From Pseudoalteromonas shioyasakiensis (GTDB lineage: Bacteria; Pseudomonadota; Gammaproteobacteria; Enterobacterales; Alteromonadaceae): a stretch of DNA of 64,000 nt. The translations under genes and the position numbers were made by a program. The stretch is from contig NZ_JANIGL010000008.1 of the NCBI RefSeq assembly GCF_024518675.1, positions 62,001-126,000 on the forward strand, written 5' to 3'. The notes beneath the pieces are model-generated. The model was not told where the DNA came from. It ran no database searches and saw only the letters and a program-made list of their open reading frames with translations. Shown here piece after piece: positions 55,744-64,000 of the stretch. Each line of letters starts with the position of its first letter. The stretch's first letter is position 1.

Positions 55744-56363
55744 TCACCCACGGCGACCATCAACACGACGGCAAACCAAGATAGGTAAACAATGAATTAA
55801 GAATATTAAAAATGCCATAATCCACAGCCCTGCACCTAGCTGCCACACTATGTGTGGCCCAATAACAACTGGCAATAATGAACGCACAATGGCAGCCACC
55901 AAAAGCCAGCACCATATAATGAGGAGTTGTTAAAGTCCGCCCCGTGTTACCAAGAGCAACCCTAGTCATCATCGCTAAAGCAATTGTACCTATGGTGAGC
56001 ATATGCAGTGCATCTTTAAACAAAACAATTGTAAAGATAACACCGCATATATATTAAAGTTTTCAATGCCTGTGGTAGTTATAAAAAACGCACCACGGGC
56101 TGCGAGCCAAAACAATGTAAGTAATATCAACTTGCTACCGCTAATACTCGCCACCCCGCCCAAGTTTGAGCAGCGGTTAATAAGAACCCCACAGCACCGG
56201 CAAAACCAAATATCATTTCATGAGCATGCCAAAGTGTTGCTGGCATACTTAGGCTCCAATTTGCATGACCCGTTAAAATTAGCAACCAATAACCAATAGA
56301 AAACAGCTCTGAACCTAAAAAATAGGATCGAAATTCTAACATCCATATGAGCCAGTGACTCAC
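55744..56363 (-). pseudogene. nnrS: Decayed nnrS (NnrS-family heme-copper membrane protein)
   Basis: Read on the minus strand, the pieces come from one NnrS protein but in different frames: LWHAHEMIFGFAGAVGFLLT (N-terminal His-containing block), then LILLTLFWLAARGAFF, then DALHMLTIGTIALAMMTRVA with LGNTGRTL, and a C-terminal WQLGAGLWIMAFLIFLIHCL...CRRVDGRRG ending in TGA at 55744. A normal NnrS has about 400 residues; only about 200 codons remain, with at least two frame changes and a large central deletion. NnrS is linked to NO stress and nitrite respiration. It cannot make a working protein. Confidence 0.82.
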
Positions 56364-56531
56364 TTAATAAAACCGCACCTTCTCAGGCATTGTTTCAGTT
56401 AAGTTTATAGGCCGCATTGACGCCTTCTTTACCCAAGCCATTGAGTGAAACACAGCGTAAACACTGCTAATTTTTAGCACGGTAGCAGCAATAATAGTTG
56501 AAATATGCACCACTATTACATCAGCAAACAT
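56364..56531 (-). CDS. Small membrane ORF next to the nnrS relic
   Basis: Fifty-five codons from an ATG with GGGGG upstream, encoding one hydrophobic helix (ADVIVVHISTIIAATVLKIS) and a polar tail. Its stop abuts the nnrS remnant. It may be a real small gene of the old nnrS locus or a chance frame. A longer frame to 56561 exists. Confidence 0.35.
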   Translation of the reverse strand: MFADVIVVHISTIIAATVLKISSVYAVFHSMAWVKKASMRPINLTETMPEKVRFY

Positions 56532-56560
56532 TGCATCCCCCAAATTCTTGCAATACCACA

Positions 56561-57457
56561 TCAGCCTAATTTATGCTCTTTGAAATAGGCTTTGAGCAAC
56601 TGACTAAATGCTTGAACTTTTGCGGTACGGTGCACTAAGTGATGGGTAACCAACCATAAATCGGTGGGCCAACTTAGTTCACTGGCTAATACCGGCACAA
56701 GATCATCATATTGTGCAGCCACATCATGTTGTAAACCACCAATGCCTAAACCTTTAACGATCGCTCGTGTTGCTTCTGAGGTTTCAGATACTCGCAACTT
56801 GACCTGTGAAGCAGGAATGTTTTCATCAACCCAGACAAAGTAAGGCACTTTGCCATTGTAACCTGCAACCCCCGAGACAAAGTTATGTAATTCAAGCTGC
56901 TTTAATGATTTCGGCAGTCCGTACTTAGCAATATAACGTTTAGAAGCATAAAACCCCGATGACAAATGCGCTAAGTGCTGAGCAATATAATCACCTTCAT
57001 CTGGACGCGGGCCAGCACGTACTGCAATATGCGCTTGTCCATGGTCCAGCCGCAAACGTTTTTGGTCAAGTATCACTTCTAATTGCACTTGCGGATGCAA
57101 GCTTTGAAACTGCTCACATACATCACTTAATACATCAATAAAGCCGCTAACGGTCGTGAGCAATAAACTCCCCCTCAATGTGCTATCGGCAGCAATGATG
57201 TCATTATGTAATCGCTCAAGTTCGCTATTAATCGCTTGTGCAGTACTGAATAATTTAGCGCCAATTTCTGTCACTTTGTAGCCACGAGCATGACGATGAA
57301 ATAAACGTGCATTTAAGCTTTGTTCTAAATTATTAATCCGCCTAAGCACGGTACTGTGATGTACGTTAAGCTTTTGTGCTGCGGCAGTTAACGTACCTAA
57401 CCGCGCAACTTCATAAGCAACTTTTACGTCTTGCCAGTCATCAAATTGAATCGCCAT
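56561..57457 (-). CDS. LysR-family transcriptional regulator
   Basis: A 298-residue regulator with an N-terminal winged helix (VARLGTLTAAAQKLNVHHST, VLRRINNLEQSLNARLF) and a substrate-binding domain (about 90-290; GSLLLTTVSGFIDVLSDVCE). ATG at 57457 with GTGAGG upstream; a longer frame starting 22 codons earlier is unlikely. It is divergent from the FMN reductase gene, 122 bases apart, so regulation of that gene is probable. Ligand unknown. Confidence 0.9.
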   Translation of the reverse strand: MAIQFDDWQDVKVAYEVARLGTLTAAAQKLNVHHSTVLRRINNLEQSLNARLFHRHARGYKVTEIGAKLFSTAQAINSELERLHNDIIAADSTLRGSLLLTTVSGFIDVLSDVCEQFQSLHPQVQLEVILDQKRLRLDHGQAHIAVRAGPRPDEGDYIAQHLAHLSSGFYASKRYIAKYGLPKSLKQLELHNFVSGVAGYNGKVPYFVWVDENIPASQVKLRVSETSEATRAIVKGLGIGGLQHDVAAQYDDLVPVLASELSWPTDLWLVTHHLVHRTAKVQAFSQLLKAYFKEHKLG

Positions 57458-57579
57458 ATTTGCCTCACCAACAATATGTGCATTTATGCACATAAGTTTT
57501 GCGTTTATTTGGCTTTTCTGCAAGCGAATTTTTGCTAAAGTGATAACAACGCAACGACAAATGCATACAAGGAATACTC

Positions 57580-58149
57580 ATGACCGCACCAAAAATCATT
57601 GCCCTCGCTGGCAGCTTACGCAAAGATAGCTTTAACCAAAAATTGATCAATGAAGCCGCACGTTTTGCATTAGAAAGCGGCGCAGAAGTAGAGGTAATCA
57701 AACTTGCTGATTTAGATTTACCATTGTTCGATGAAGATATTGAAGCGCAAGGTACACCACAAGGCGCCCAGCTTTTAAAAGACAAACTTCGCGCTGCTGA
57801 TGGTATTTTATTAGCCAGCCCAGAATACAATGGCTCAATCACTGCGGTACTTAAAAATGCCATAGACTGGGCTTCACGCACCGAGCAAGGCGCGGTTCCT
57901 GCATTTCGTAATAAGGTAACCGCATTATACGCCTCATCACCAGGTGGATTAGGCGGCCTACGTGGCTTAAACCATGTACGTGATATTTTATCGGGTATCG
58001 GTAGTTTAGTACTGGCTGATCAACTTGCAGTACCCGCTATTCATACGTTACTCGATGACTCTGGCCGCATTAGCGACCCTGTTACCGCTGACAAAGTAGC
58101 AGGCTTGGCGCAACAACTTGTAAGCGTTGCCAGTAAACTAAATAAGTGA
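57580..58149 (+). CDS. NADPH-dependent FMN reductase (quinone reductase-like)
   Basis: A 189-residue flavodoxin-fold enzyme. The FMN-binding loop GSLRKDSFNQKL and the NAD(P)H region SPEYNGSITAVLKNAIDW are intact, as in ChrR/AzoR-like soluble reductases that reduce quinones, chromate or azo compounds. It is under likely control of the divergent LysR gene. AAGGAA lies just before the ATG. Confidence 0.9.
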   Translation: MTAPKIIALAGSLRKDSFNQKLINEAARFALESGAEVEVIKLADLDLPLFDEDIEAQGTPQGAQLLKDKLRAADGILLASPEYNGSITAVLKNAIDWASRTEQGAVPAFRNKVTALYASSPGGLGGLRGLNHVRDILSGIGSLVLADQLAVPAIHTLLDDSGRISDPVTADKVAGLAQQLVSVASKLNK

Positions 58150-58154
58150 ACCCT

Positions 58155-58601
58155 TTAAGAAAGCTTTGTCGCGGCTAGTTTAGCGGCGATAAAGTCTTCA
58201 TGGGTGACATACAACAAATTAGCCACACGGCGAATGACGTACTCTTCTTGCGGGTCAAGCTCACCATCGGCATAAGCCAAGCGCCAAAGTAGTTCAATTA
58301 TGTCAATACGTTGCTCTGCGCTACACTGATTGTTTATTTGTTTAGAAAATTGAAAGTAATCAATCGCATCATCTAAGCTTTTGCCCGCACTTTGCATCAG
58401 TTCGTCAACTTCTTCGTCCGTTAACTGAAAATATTTTTTAAGTGTGAAGGTTAACGTTTTAAATTCATCATCTTGCTGCTCAGTATCAGCACGCATTACC
58501 TCAATCAATAATGCTGCGACCGCCGTTTTCAGATCATGCTCTTGCATCTGATTTGGCTGCTCATTAAAAGTCGAAAATAGCTGTTTTATTTGTTTGAACA
58601 T
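58155..58601 (-). CDS. TerB-like cytoplasmic protein (COG4103 type)
   Basis: A 148-residue acidic, all-helical protein resembling TerB: AVAALLIEVMRADTEQQDDE and LLWRLAYADGELDPQEEYVI are the family's two acidic repeats, which may bind metal. Role in tellurite resistance is not implied; no ter genes are near. ATG at 58601 has AGGGA eight bases upstream. Divergent from the next secreted protein. Confidence 0.75.
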   Translation of the reverse strand: MFKQIKQLFSTFNEQPNQMQEHDLKTAVAALLIEVMRADTEQQDDEFKTLTFTLKKYFQLTDEEVDELMQSAGKSLDDAIDYFQFSKQINNQCSAEQRIDIIELLWRLAYADGELDPQEEYVIRRVANLLYVTHEDFIAAKLAATKLS

Positions 58602-58696
58602 CACATTTTCCCTTTTTGGGTGTTAGACTTATGTAATAACTGAGGCACCACTGTAGTGAAATCAATGGTGCAATACAATAATGGAGTGCAAGGTTT

Positions 58697-59068
58697 ATGA
58701 CAGGAAAAATAGCGCGTCGCTTGAAAACAAGCAGCATTTTAACGTTATTTGCAAGCTGCACTATCGCGCAAGCAGCACAAAGCGAAACCGAAAAACTCTA
58801 CGATTTTGACGAAAAAGTGCACTATTATCAAACTCAAATAGACGATAATAATTACCACCTTGAGATTCAATCTGACGATTACAAACACTTTAAAAATCAA
58901 AGTGTGTTTTTACTGCGCCACGCACAACGTTTATGTAGAGGGAAAGACTTTATGTTAAAAGTAACTGATGGCGTACAGGAATATGACCGCTTCCCGACCA
59001 AACCTCGTAAATATCAGCCACCTTTAACGGTATTATTACAATGCGAGACTGTACCTGCAAAAAACTAA
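58697..59068 (+). CDS. Exported protein of unknown function
   Basis: A 123-residue protein with a probable signal peptide (basic start TGKIARRLK, then LTLFASCTIAQA) and a mature part of ~90 residues without known motif; two cysteines in the mature part (LCRGKD, LLQCET). Convergent with the next gene, 13 bases apart. Confidence 0.6.
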   Translation: MTGKIARRLKTSSILTLFASCTIAQAAQSETEKLYDFDEKVHYYQTQIDDNNYHLEIQSDDYKHFKNQSVFLLRHAQRLCRGKDFMLKVTDGVQEYDRFPTKPRKYQPPLTVLLQCETVPAKN

Positions 59069-59081
59069 GCGTGGTCTTTCT

Positions 59082-59675
59082 TTAATCTTTGTAACCCCAA
59101 GGCGCAGCAGGTGGTGTAATTGGTTTTGTTAAATCAAAGTCGACACGGAACTCGCGGCCTTGGCGAATTAAACGATAAGTAAACTTTTCAGGGTAAATAT
59201 ACATTTGCCATGTATTACCAATAGATTGTGGAATACCTTGGTTAACAAACAATTCTTTTGAGTATTGATCAGCAGGAAAAGACTGGACGCTCTCAAAACC
59301 TGCATCAACCGTATGTCCACCATACATAGTAGATACATCATCAGTGCCGTCTTTATGGCGATGATCGTGCTTTAAGCTCAAGCCACTGCCTGTTTTTGTA
59401 ATGATCCACGTACGTGACGCATCTTCGCCAACATGAAAGGGAACCTGTAGCTCACGCTCGTTACAGCGGCGAACATGCATAACTAATTTTTTACCCGCAA
59501 ACGAGCTCGGTCCTGCAGCATTATCAACTGTTACTGTGCCTTCATACGCTTTACCGCAGTGAGCAGCAATATTGTCAAAAAAACCATCATGGCTTGGAAT
59601 AGACACCAAAGGTGCTGGGCGTGCAAATGCAGCAGTGGATGCCAATAATAAAGTCGCAGCAGTTAATAATTTCAT
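59082..59675 (-). CDS. Exported protein of unknown function
   Basis: A 197-residue periplasmic protein with a clear signal peptide (LLTAATLLLASTAAFARP). Mature part contains HKHDHRHKDGTDDVST-like His/Asp-rich surface text around residue 110 (KHDHRHKDGTDD) and a conserved-looking YIYPEKFTYRLIRQGREFRV segment. One cysteine pair (AHCGK, RRCNE). Not recognised. Confidence 0.65.
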   Translation of the reverse strand: MKLLTAATLLLASTAAFARPAPLVSIPSHDGFFDNIAAHCGKAYEGTVTVDNAAGPSSFAGKKLVMHVRRCNERELQVPFHVGEDASRTWIITKTGSGLSLKHDHRHKDGTDDVSTMYGGHTVDAGFESVQSFPADQYSKELFVNQGIPQSIGNTWQMYIYPEKFTYRLIRQGREFRVDFDLTKPITPPAAPWGYKD

Positions 59676-59761
59676 AGCATGTTCCTAAAAATATAAAGAC
59701 CTAGCTTAGCGTGATTGGACATACAAAGAAAATATTCTCGTTAAGTGGACATCGCTAAACT

Positions 59762-60727
59762 TTATAGGGCCTTCTCAGCTCTTTTTTTAAGTAATGTGAG
59801 CAAAGAGTAATGAAAGTCCTGAAAAATCACTTCCCCCCAAAACCGCGAATAAATGCCAAAGTTTGTATTGTCTTGAACAGTGGTTTTTAAGGTTAAGCGT
59901 GTGTGACCATCAGACGTGAGTGCTAGGTAGTAGCCACCATAAAGAGGAGAAAAATACTCACCACCTAGCTTTACATGTTTATCAAGCGCCTTGTCGGGGA
60001 TTAAATCAGGGTCGATATCAAACTGATAAAGCATATGCTGATTAGGCTGCCAATCTGTAATCACTTCTTTAAATACAACCCCTTTTTGCCATTTGCTCGT
60101 CCTTATAGCGCCGACCCCATTTGCATCCATGTCCGCTTGCAAGGGTCGGGGAATACCAATGAACTGAGAAAATGACAGTGGAAACTCCCCTTCTTCTATG
60201 TAACTTACATCAGCCAATTGGCGCCAAACAACCTCAATCGGGGCGTGTATTACTATATCGTTTTTCACTTCATAGGTTTGCGAAAGCGCTAAAAAATTAA
60301 CTTCAAGCGGCGATAATACCAAGGGTAAAAAGGCTACAGACATTAATACTTTTTTATCTTTTTGTACCCACGTACGGTGGACAAAACCAGCTAACATCCC
60401 GCCAATACTTGCAAACAGCATAAAAACGGGCAATGCCATAGCCACACAAATACTACCTTCGAGCAACGTCGCTACACTCACCAGTAAAAACACAAAAATA
60501 GGCTGCCAAGCCTTAACAGCCATTTGTTTGTAAGACATTGATTGGTTGGCTTTGCACTCATAAAAAATACGAATATAACCAATGGCCACAGGAACTAAAA
60601 ACATAAAAGAAATAGTAACAAGGCTACTAAAGTTCATCGTATTACCAAACTCTATGAATACCCGCATTGCAATGCCATAAAGTGCACCTAAGATAATACC
60701 TATGTTTTTTGGGGAAAGGGTTTGCAT
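59762..60727 (-). CDS. Membrane protein with SRPBCC-like cytoplasmic domain
   Basis: A 321-residue protein. The first ~150 residues form about four to five membrane helices (IGIILGALYGIAMRVFIEFG, VTISFMFLVPVAIGYIRIFY, then ICVAMALPVFMLFASIGGML). The rest looks like a START/SRPBCC domain, starting VIHAPIEVVWRQLADVSYIE and with GYYLALTSDGHTRLTLK. A membrane-SRPBCC fusion of this kind is unusual. ATG at 60727 is preferred over a TTG at 60742. Ligand unknown. Confidence 0.7.
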   Translation of the reverse strand: MQTLSPKNIGIILGALYGIAMRVFIEFGNTMNFSSLVTISFMFLVPVAIGYIRIFYECKANQSMSYKQMAVKAWQPIFVFLLVSVATLLEGSICVAMALPVFMLFASIGGMLAGFVHRTWVQKDKKVLMSVAFLPLVLSPLEVNFLALSQTYEVKNDIVIHAPIEVVWRQLADVSYIEEGEFPLSFSQFIGIPRPLQADMDANGVGAIRTSKWQKGVVFKEVITDWQPNQHMLYQFDIDPDLIPDKALDKHVKLGGEYFSPLYGGYYLALTSDGHTRLTLKTTVQDNTNFGIYSRFWGEVIFQDFHYSLLTLLKKRAEKAL

Positions 60728-60801
60728 AAATGTTTCTTTCAATTTTTATTAATGGCGAGCATGCCTCGAAGTTAGCAACTATTTTTACCCGCAGCAATAA
60801 A

Positions 60802-60823
60802 AAACGCGGCCAAGGCCGCGTTT
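60802..60823 (-). terminator. Terminator of the leu genes
   Basis: Stem AAACGCGGCC / GGCCGCGTTT, very GC-rich, followed on the minus strand by a six-T run. It lies 25 bases after the leuD stop. Confidence 0.93.
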
Positions 60824-60847
60824 CATTGTTTAATAACTTTTAAATCA

Positions 60848-61447
60848 CTACTGCCATGGACGCTCAGCGTTAAGCTTTGCTTCAAACGCATCAATTTGTG
60901 GATTCAGAGTCTCGGTTACACCGATAAAATCTAAGCCACTTAATAAACGCTCTTTTACGTCTTTGCGAATATCAAAGCTAATTGGCGCAAACTTGTTACT
61001 GGTAAGCACCTGATTTTCAAGGTCGATGTCGATATGAATATCGTCGTGCTGTTCACTCAGTACAAACAAATCTTCCAATGTTTGTGCAGGTAATGCAATC
61101 GCTAGCATTTGGTTATTACCGCAGTTATTAAAGAAAATATCAGCAAAGCTTTCTGCCAAAATCACTTCAAAACCGTATTGTTTAAGTGCCCACGGTGCGT
61201 GCTCACGTGATGAGCCACAGCCAAAATTATCACGGGTTAATAATATTTGCGCGCCTTGGTAACAAGGGCGGTTTAAAATAAACTCCGGGTTTGGCTCGCC
61301 GTTATCTAAATAACGCCAATCGTAAAACAATGCTGCATCAAAGCCGTCACGGCTGGTTGAAGTTAAAAACTGCTTAGGAATAATTTGGTCTGTATCAACG
61401 TTGTTTTTATCAAGTGGGGCTATTAAGCCGCTAAAATAAGTGCTCAT
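60848..61447 (-). CDS. leuD: 3-isopropylmalate dehydratase small subunit
   Basis: A 199-residue subunit that with LeuC isomerises 2- to 3-isopropylmalate in leucine synthesis. Family motifs are LDKNNVDTDQIIPKQFL, LLTRDNFGCGSSREHAPWAL and NNCGNNQML. Start overlaps the leuC stop by one base (TAATG). Last gene of the operon before a strong terminator. Confidence 0.97.
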   Translation of the reverse strand: MSTYFSGLIAPLDKNNVDTDQIIPKQFLTSTSRDGFDAALFYDWRYLDNGEPNPEFILNRPCYQGAQILLTRDNFGCGSSREHAPWALKQYGFEVILAESFADIFFNNCGNNQMLAIALPAQTLEDLFVLSEQHDDIHIDIDLENQVLTSNKFAPISFDIRKDVKERLLSGLDFIGVTETLNPQIDAFEAKLNAERPWQ

Positions 61448-62847
61448 TAGGCTTCTCCTCTAATATCAACAAAGCGACCATGTATTGCTGCCGCAGCAGC
61501 CATTGCAGGGCTCACTAAGTGTGTGCGACCACCACGACCTTGGCGACCTTCAAAATTACGGTTTGAGGTAGATGCACAACGCTTGCCTGCACCTAAACGG
61601 TCATCATTCATGGCTAAGCACATTGAACAACCTGGTTCGCGCCATTCAAAGCCTGCGGCTTTAAAAATATCAGCTAAGCCTTCGTCTTCGGCTTGTTTTT
61701 TCACCAAGCCTGAGCCTGGTACAATTAACGCTTCAACACCGGCCGCTACTTGCTTGCCTTGTACAATATGAGCAGCAGCACGTAAATCTTCAATACGGCT
61801 GTTAGTACATGAGCCAATAAATACGGTATCAACACTTGCTGATGACAGTTTTTCTCCCGCTTTTAAGTCCATGTATTTAAGTGCGCTACGAATTGCATCG
61901 GCTTTAATTAAATCAGGCTCTTTGTCTGGATCGGGTATAAATTCATCCACACCAATTACTTGTTCAGGACTCGTACCCCACGTAATTTGCGGCTGAATGC
62001 TACTCGCTTCAAGCTCAACAACTAAATCAAACTGCGCGCCTTCGTCAGTTTTTAACGTTTCCCAATAAGCAACGGCGGCATCAAAGTCAGCGCCTTTAGG
62101 TGCAAACGGGCGCCCTTTTAAATAATCATAAGTAGTTTGATCAGAGGCTATTAAACCGGCTTTCGCGCCCATTTCAATACTCATGTTACACAGCGTCATA
62201 CGCGCTTCCATTGACAGTGCTTCAATGCCTTTACCACAAAACTCAGCTACGTAACCTGTACCACCGGCTGTGCCTAGCTTGCCAATCACCGCCATTATTA
62301 AATCTTTAGCTGTCACTGTTGGGCGTAAAACACCATTAATTTGAATTTTTAATGACTTGGCTTTTTTCTGCTGTAGCGTTTGCGTCGCTAATACGTGTTC
62401 AACTTCAGAGGTGCCAATACCGTGAGCAAGTGCACCAAATGCACCGTGCGTTGAGGTATGACTATCGCCACATACTATGGTAGTGCCCGGTAAGGTAATA
62501 CCTTGCTCAGGCCCCATTACATGCACAATGCCTTGATTAATTGAGTTTAAATCGTAAAGCGTAATGCCAAATTCTTTACAGTTTGTATCAAGCGCCATTA
62601 ATTGATTTTTTGACACTTCACTGGCGGCATCAAGTGATCGGCTTTTAGTCGATACATTATGATCCATGGTCGCGATGGTTTTCTCTGGGCAACGTACTTT
62701 ACGATTTTTTTCACGAAGGCCTGCAAACGCTTGCGGCGAGGTTACTTCGTGTACTAAGTGCCGGTCAATATAAAGTAAGTCGGTTTGCTCATTAATACTG
62801 GCAACTACATGTGCTTGCCAGATTTTGTCGTATAAAGTTTGGGCCAC
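61447..62847 (-). CDS. leuC: 3-isopropylmalate dehydratase large subunit
   Basis: A 466-residue aconitase-family enzyme with a [4Fe-4S] cluster; the ligating cysteines are seen in [13 protein letters not shown] and [11 protein letters not shown]. Substrate motifs [20 protein letters not shown] and [17 protein letters not shown] are intact. GTG start at 62847 with AGGGA eight bases upstream. Cluster maturation could involve NfuA in this organism. Follows leuB by 61 bases containing a hairpin. Confidence 0.97.
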   Translation of the reverse strand: MAQTLYDKIWQAHVVASINEQTDLLYIDRHLVHEVTSPQAFAGLREKNRKVRCPEKTIATMDHNVSTKSRSLDAASEVSKNQLMALDTNCKEFGITLYDLNSINQGIVHVMGPEQGITLPGTTIVCGDSHTSTHGAFGALAHGIGTSEVEHVLATQTLQQKKAKSLKIQINGVLRPTVTAKDLIMAVIGKLGTAGGTGYVAEFCGKGIEALSMEARMTLCNMSIEMGAKAGLIASDQTTYDYLKGRPFAPKGADFDAAVAYWETLKTDEGAQFDLVVELEASSIQPQITWGTSPEQVIGVDEFIPDPDKEPDLIKADAIRSALKYMDLKAGEKLSSASVDTVFIGSCTNSRIEDLRAAAHIVQGKQVAAGVEALIVPGSGLVKKQAEDEGLADIFKAAGFEWREPGCSMCLAMNDDRLGAGKRCASTSNRNFEGRQGRGGRTHLVSPAMAAAAAIHGRFVDIRGEA

Positions 62848-62872
62848 TTGCTAATTCCCTAATGCTGTTTTG

Positions 62873-62898
62873 AGCCGAAGCATAACGGTGCTTCGGCT
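62873..62898 (-). other. Intercistronic hairpin between leuB and leuC
   Basis: Perfect 10-base stem AGCCGAAGCA / TGCTTCGGCT with a six-base loop and no T-run after it, so more likely an mRNA-stability or partial-attenuation element than a terminator. Confidence 0.6.
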
Positions 62899-62908
62899 AT
62901 AAAAATAT

Positions 62909-64000
<1,092 letters not shown>

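Noticed and set aside
58155..58601. Tellurite-resistance gene cluster because of the TerB-like protein
   Set aside because: No terC, terD or other ter genes nearby; COG4103-type relatives occur alone.

Overview
The window is a 64 kb piece of a marine gammaproteobacterial chromosome, most likely Pseudoalteromonas or a close relative. The assignment rests on AT-rich coding, gene content and protein style (NfuA, PlsB, CheV, an M14 and an S9 exported peptidase, an aa3 oxidase locus with SURF1, leuBCD); no 16S rRNA is present to confirm it. It is mostly core genome: no insertion sequence, prophage, CRISPR array, tRNA or rRNA was seen. The accessory signal is small: decayed genes, two unusual overlaps and one composite palindromic repeat.

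Layout. 1-6.6 kb: truncated bioH (-), comF-family gene (+), exported M14 peptidase (-), a ~265 bp nested-palindrome repeat, nfuA plus a small membrane protein (+), then a divergent pair of a secreted protein and an HTH-membrane regulator. 6.8-11.95 kb: the S10 ribosomal operon from rpsJ to rpsQ (-), with a promoter, an S10-type leader and a terminator directly after rpsQ. 12.1-19.5 kb: plsB, tesB, an EVE-domain protein, an alpha/beta-hydrolase-like protein, a potassium channel and cheV. 19.5-20.2 kb: a remnant of a short-chain fatty acid transporter and a frameshifted CPBP-like gene. 20.2-32.3 kb: M50 protease, REC-EAL protein, CNNM/CBS protein, S9 peptidase, orphan OmpR-type regulator, comM, TRIC channel, dinF-like MATE exporter and polysaccharide deacetylase.

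32.3-40.8 kb (-): a compact chemotaxis operon, STAS-cheY-cheA-cheW-mcp-cheR-cheD-cheB. The receptor is soluble, with four PAS domains in two related pairs and a C-terminal xWxxF tether for CheR/CheB. 40.9-49.1 kb (-): the cytochrome aa3 oxidase locus coxB-coxA-ctaG-coxC-SURF1-(CxxxC protein)-ctaA-ctaB-sco, covering subunits, heme A synthesis and copper delivery; a DUF2909-like gene on + overlaps the end of coxC. 49.5-50.2 kb: lexA with two SOS boxes.

50.2-60.8 kb is mixed: an outer-membrane barrel protein, thioesterase, PepSY protein, EndA nuclease, a lipoprotein S41 protease with a small lipoprotein, a decayed nnrS, a LysR/FMN-reductase divergent pair, a TerB-like protein and several exported proteins of unknown role. 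60.8-64 kb carries leuB-leuC-leuD (-), ending at a strong terminator; the upstream end (leuA expected) lies outside the window.

No clearly undescribed multi-gene system was found. The best leads are the CxxxC thioredoxin-like protein in the oxidase locus, the HTH-membrane regulator with its secreted partner and repeated operator-like sites, the composite repeat, and the four-PAS tethered receptor.
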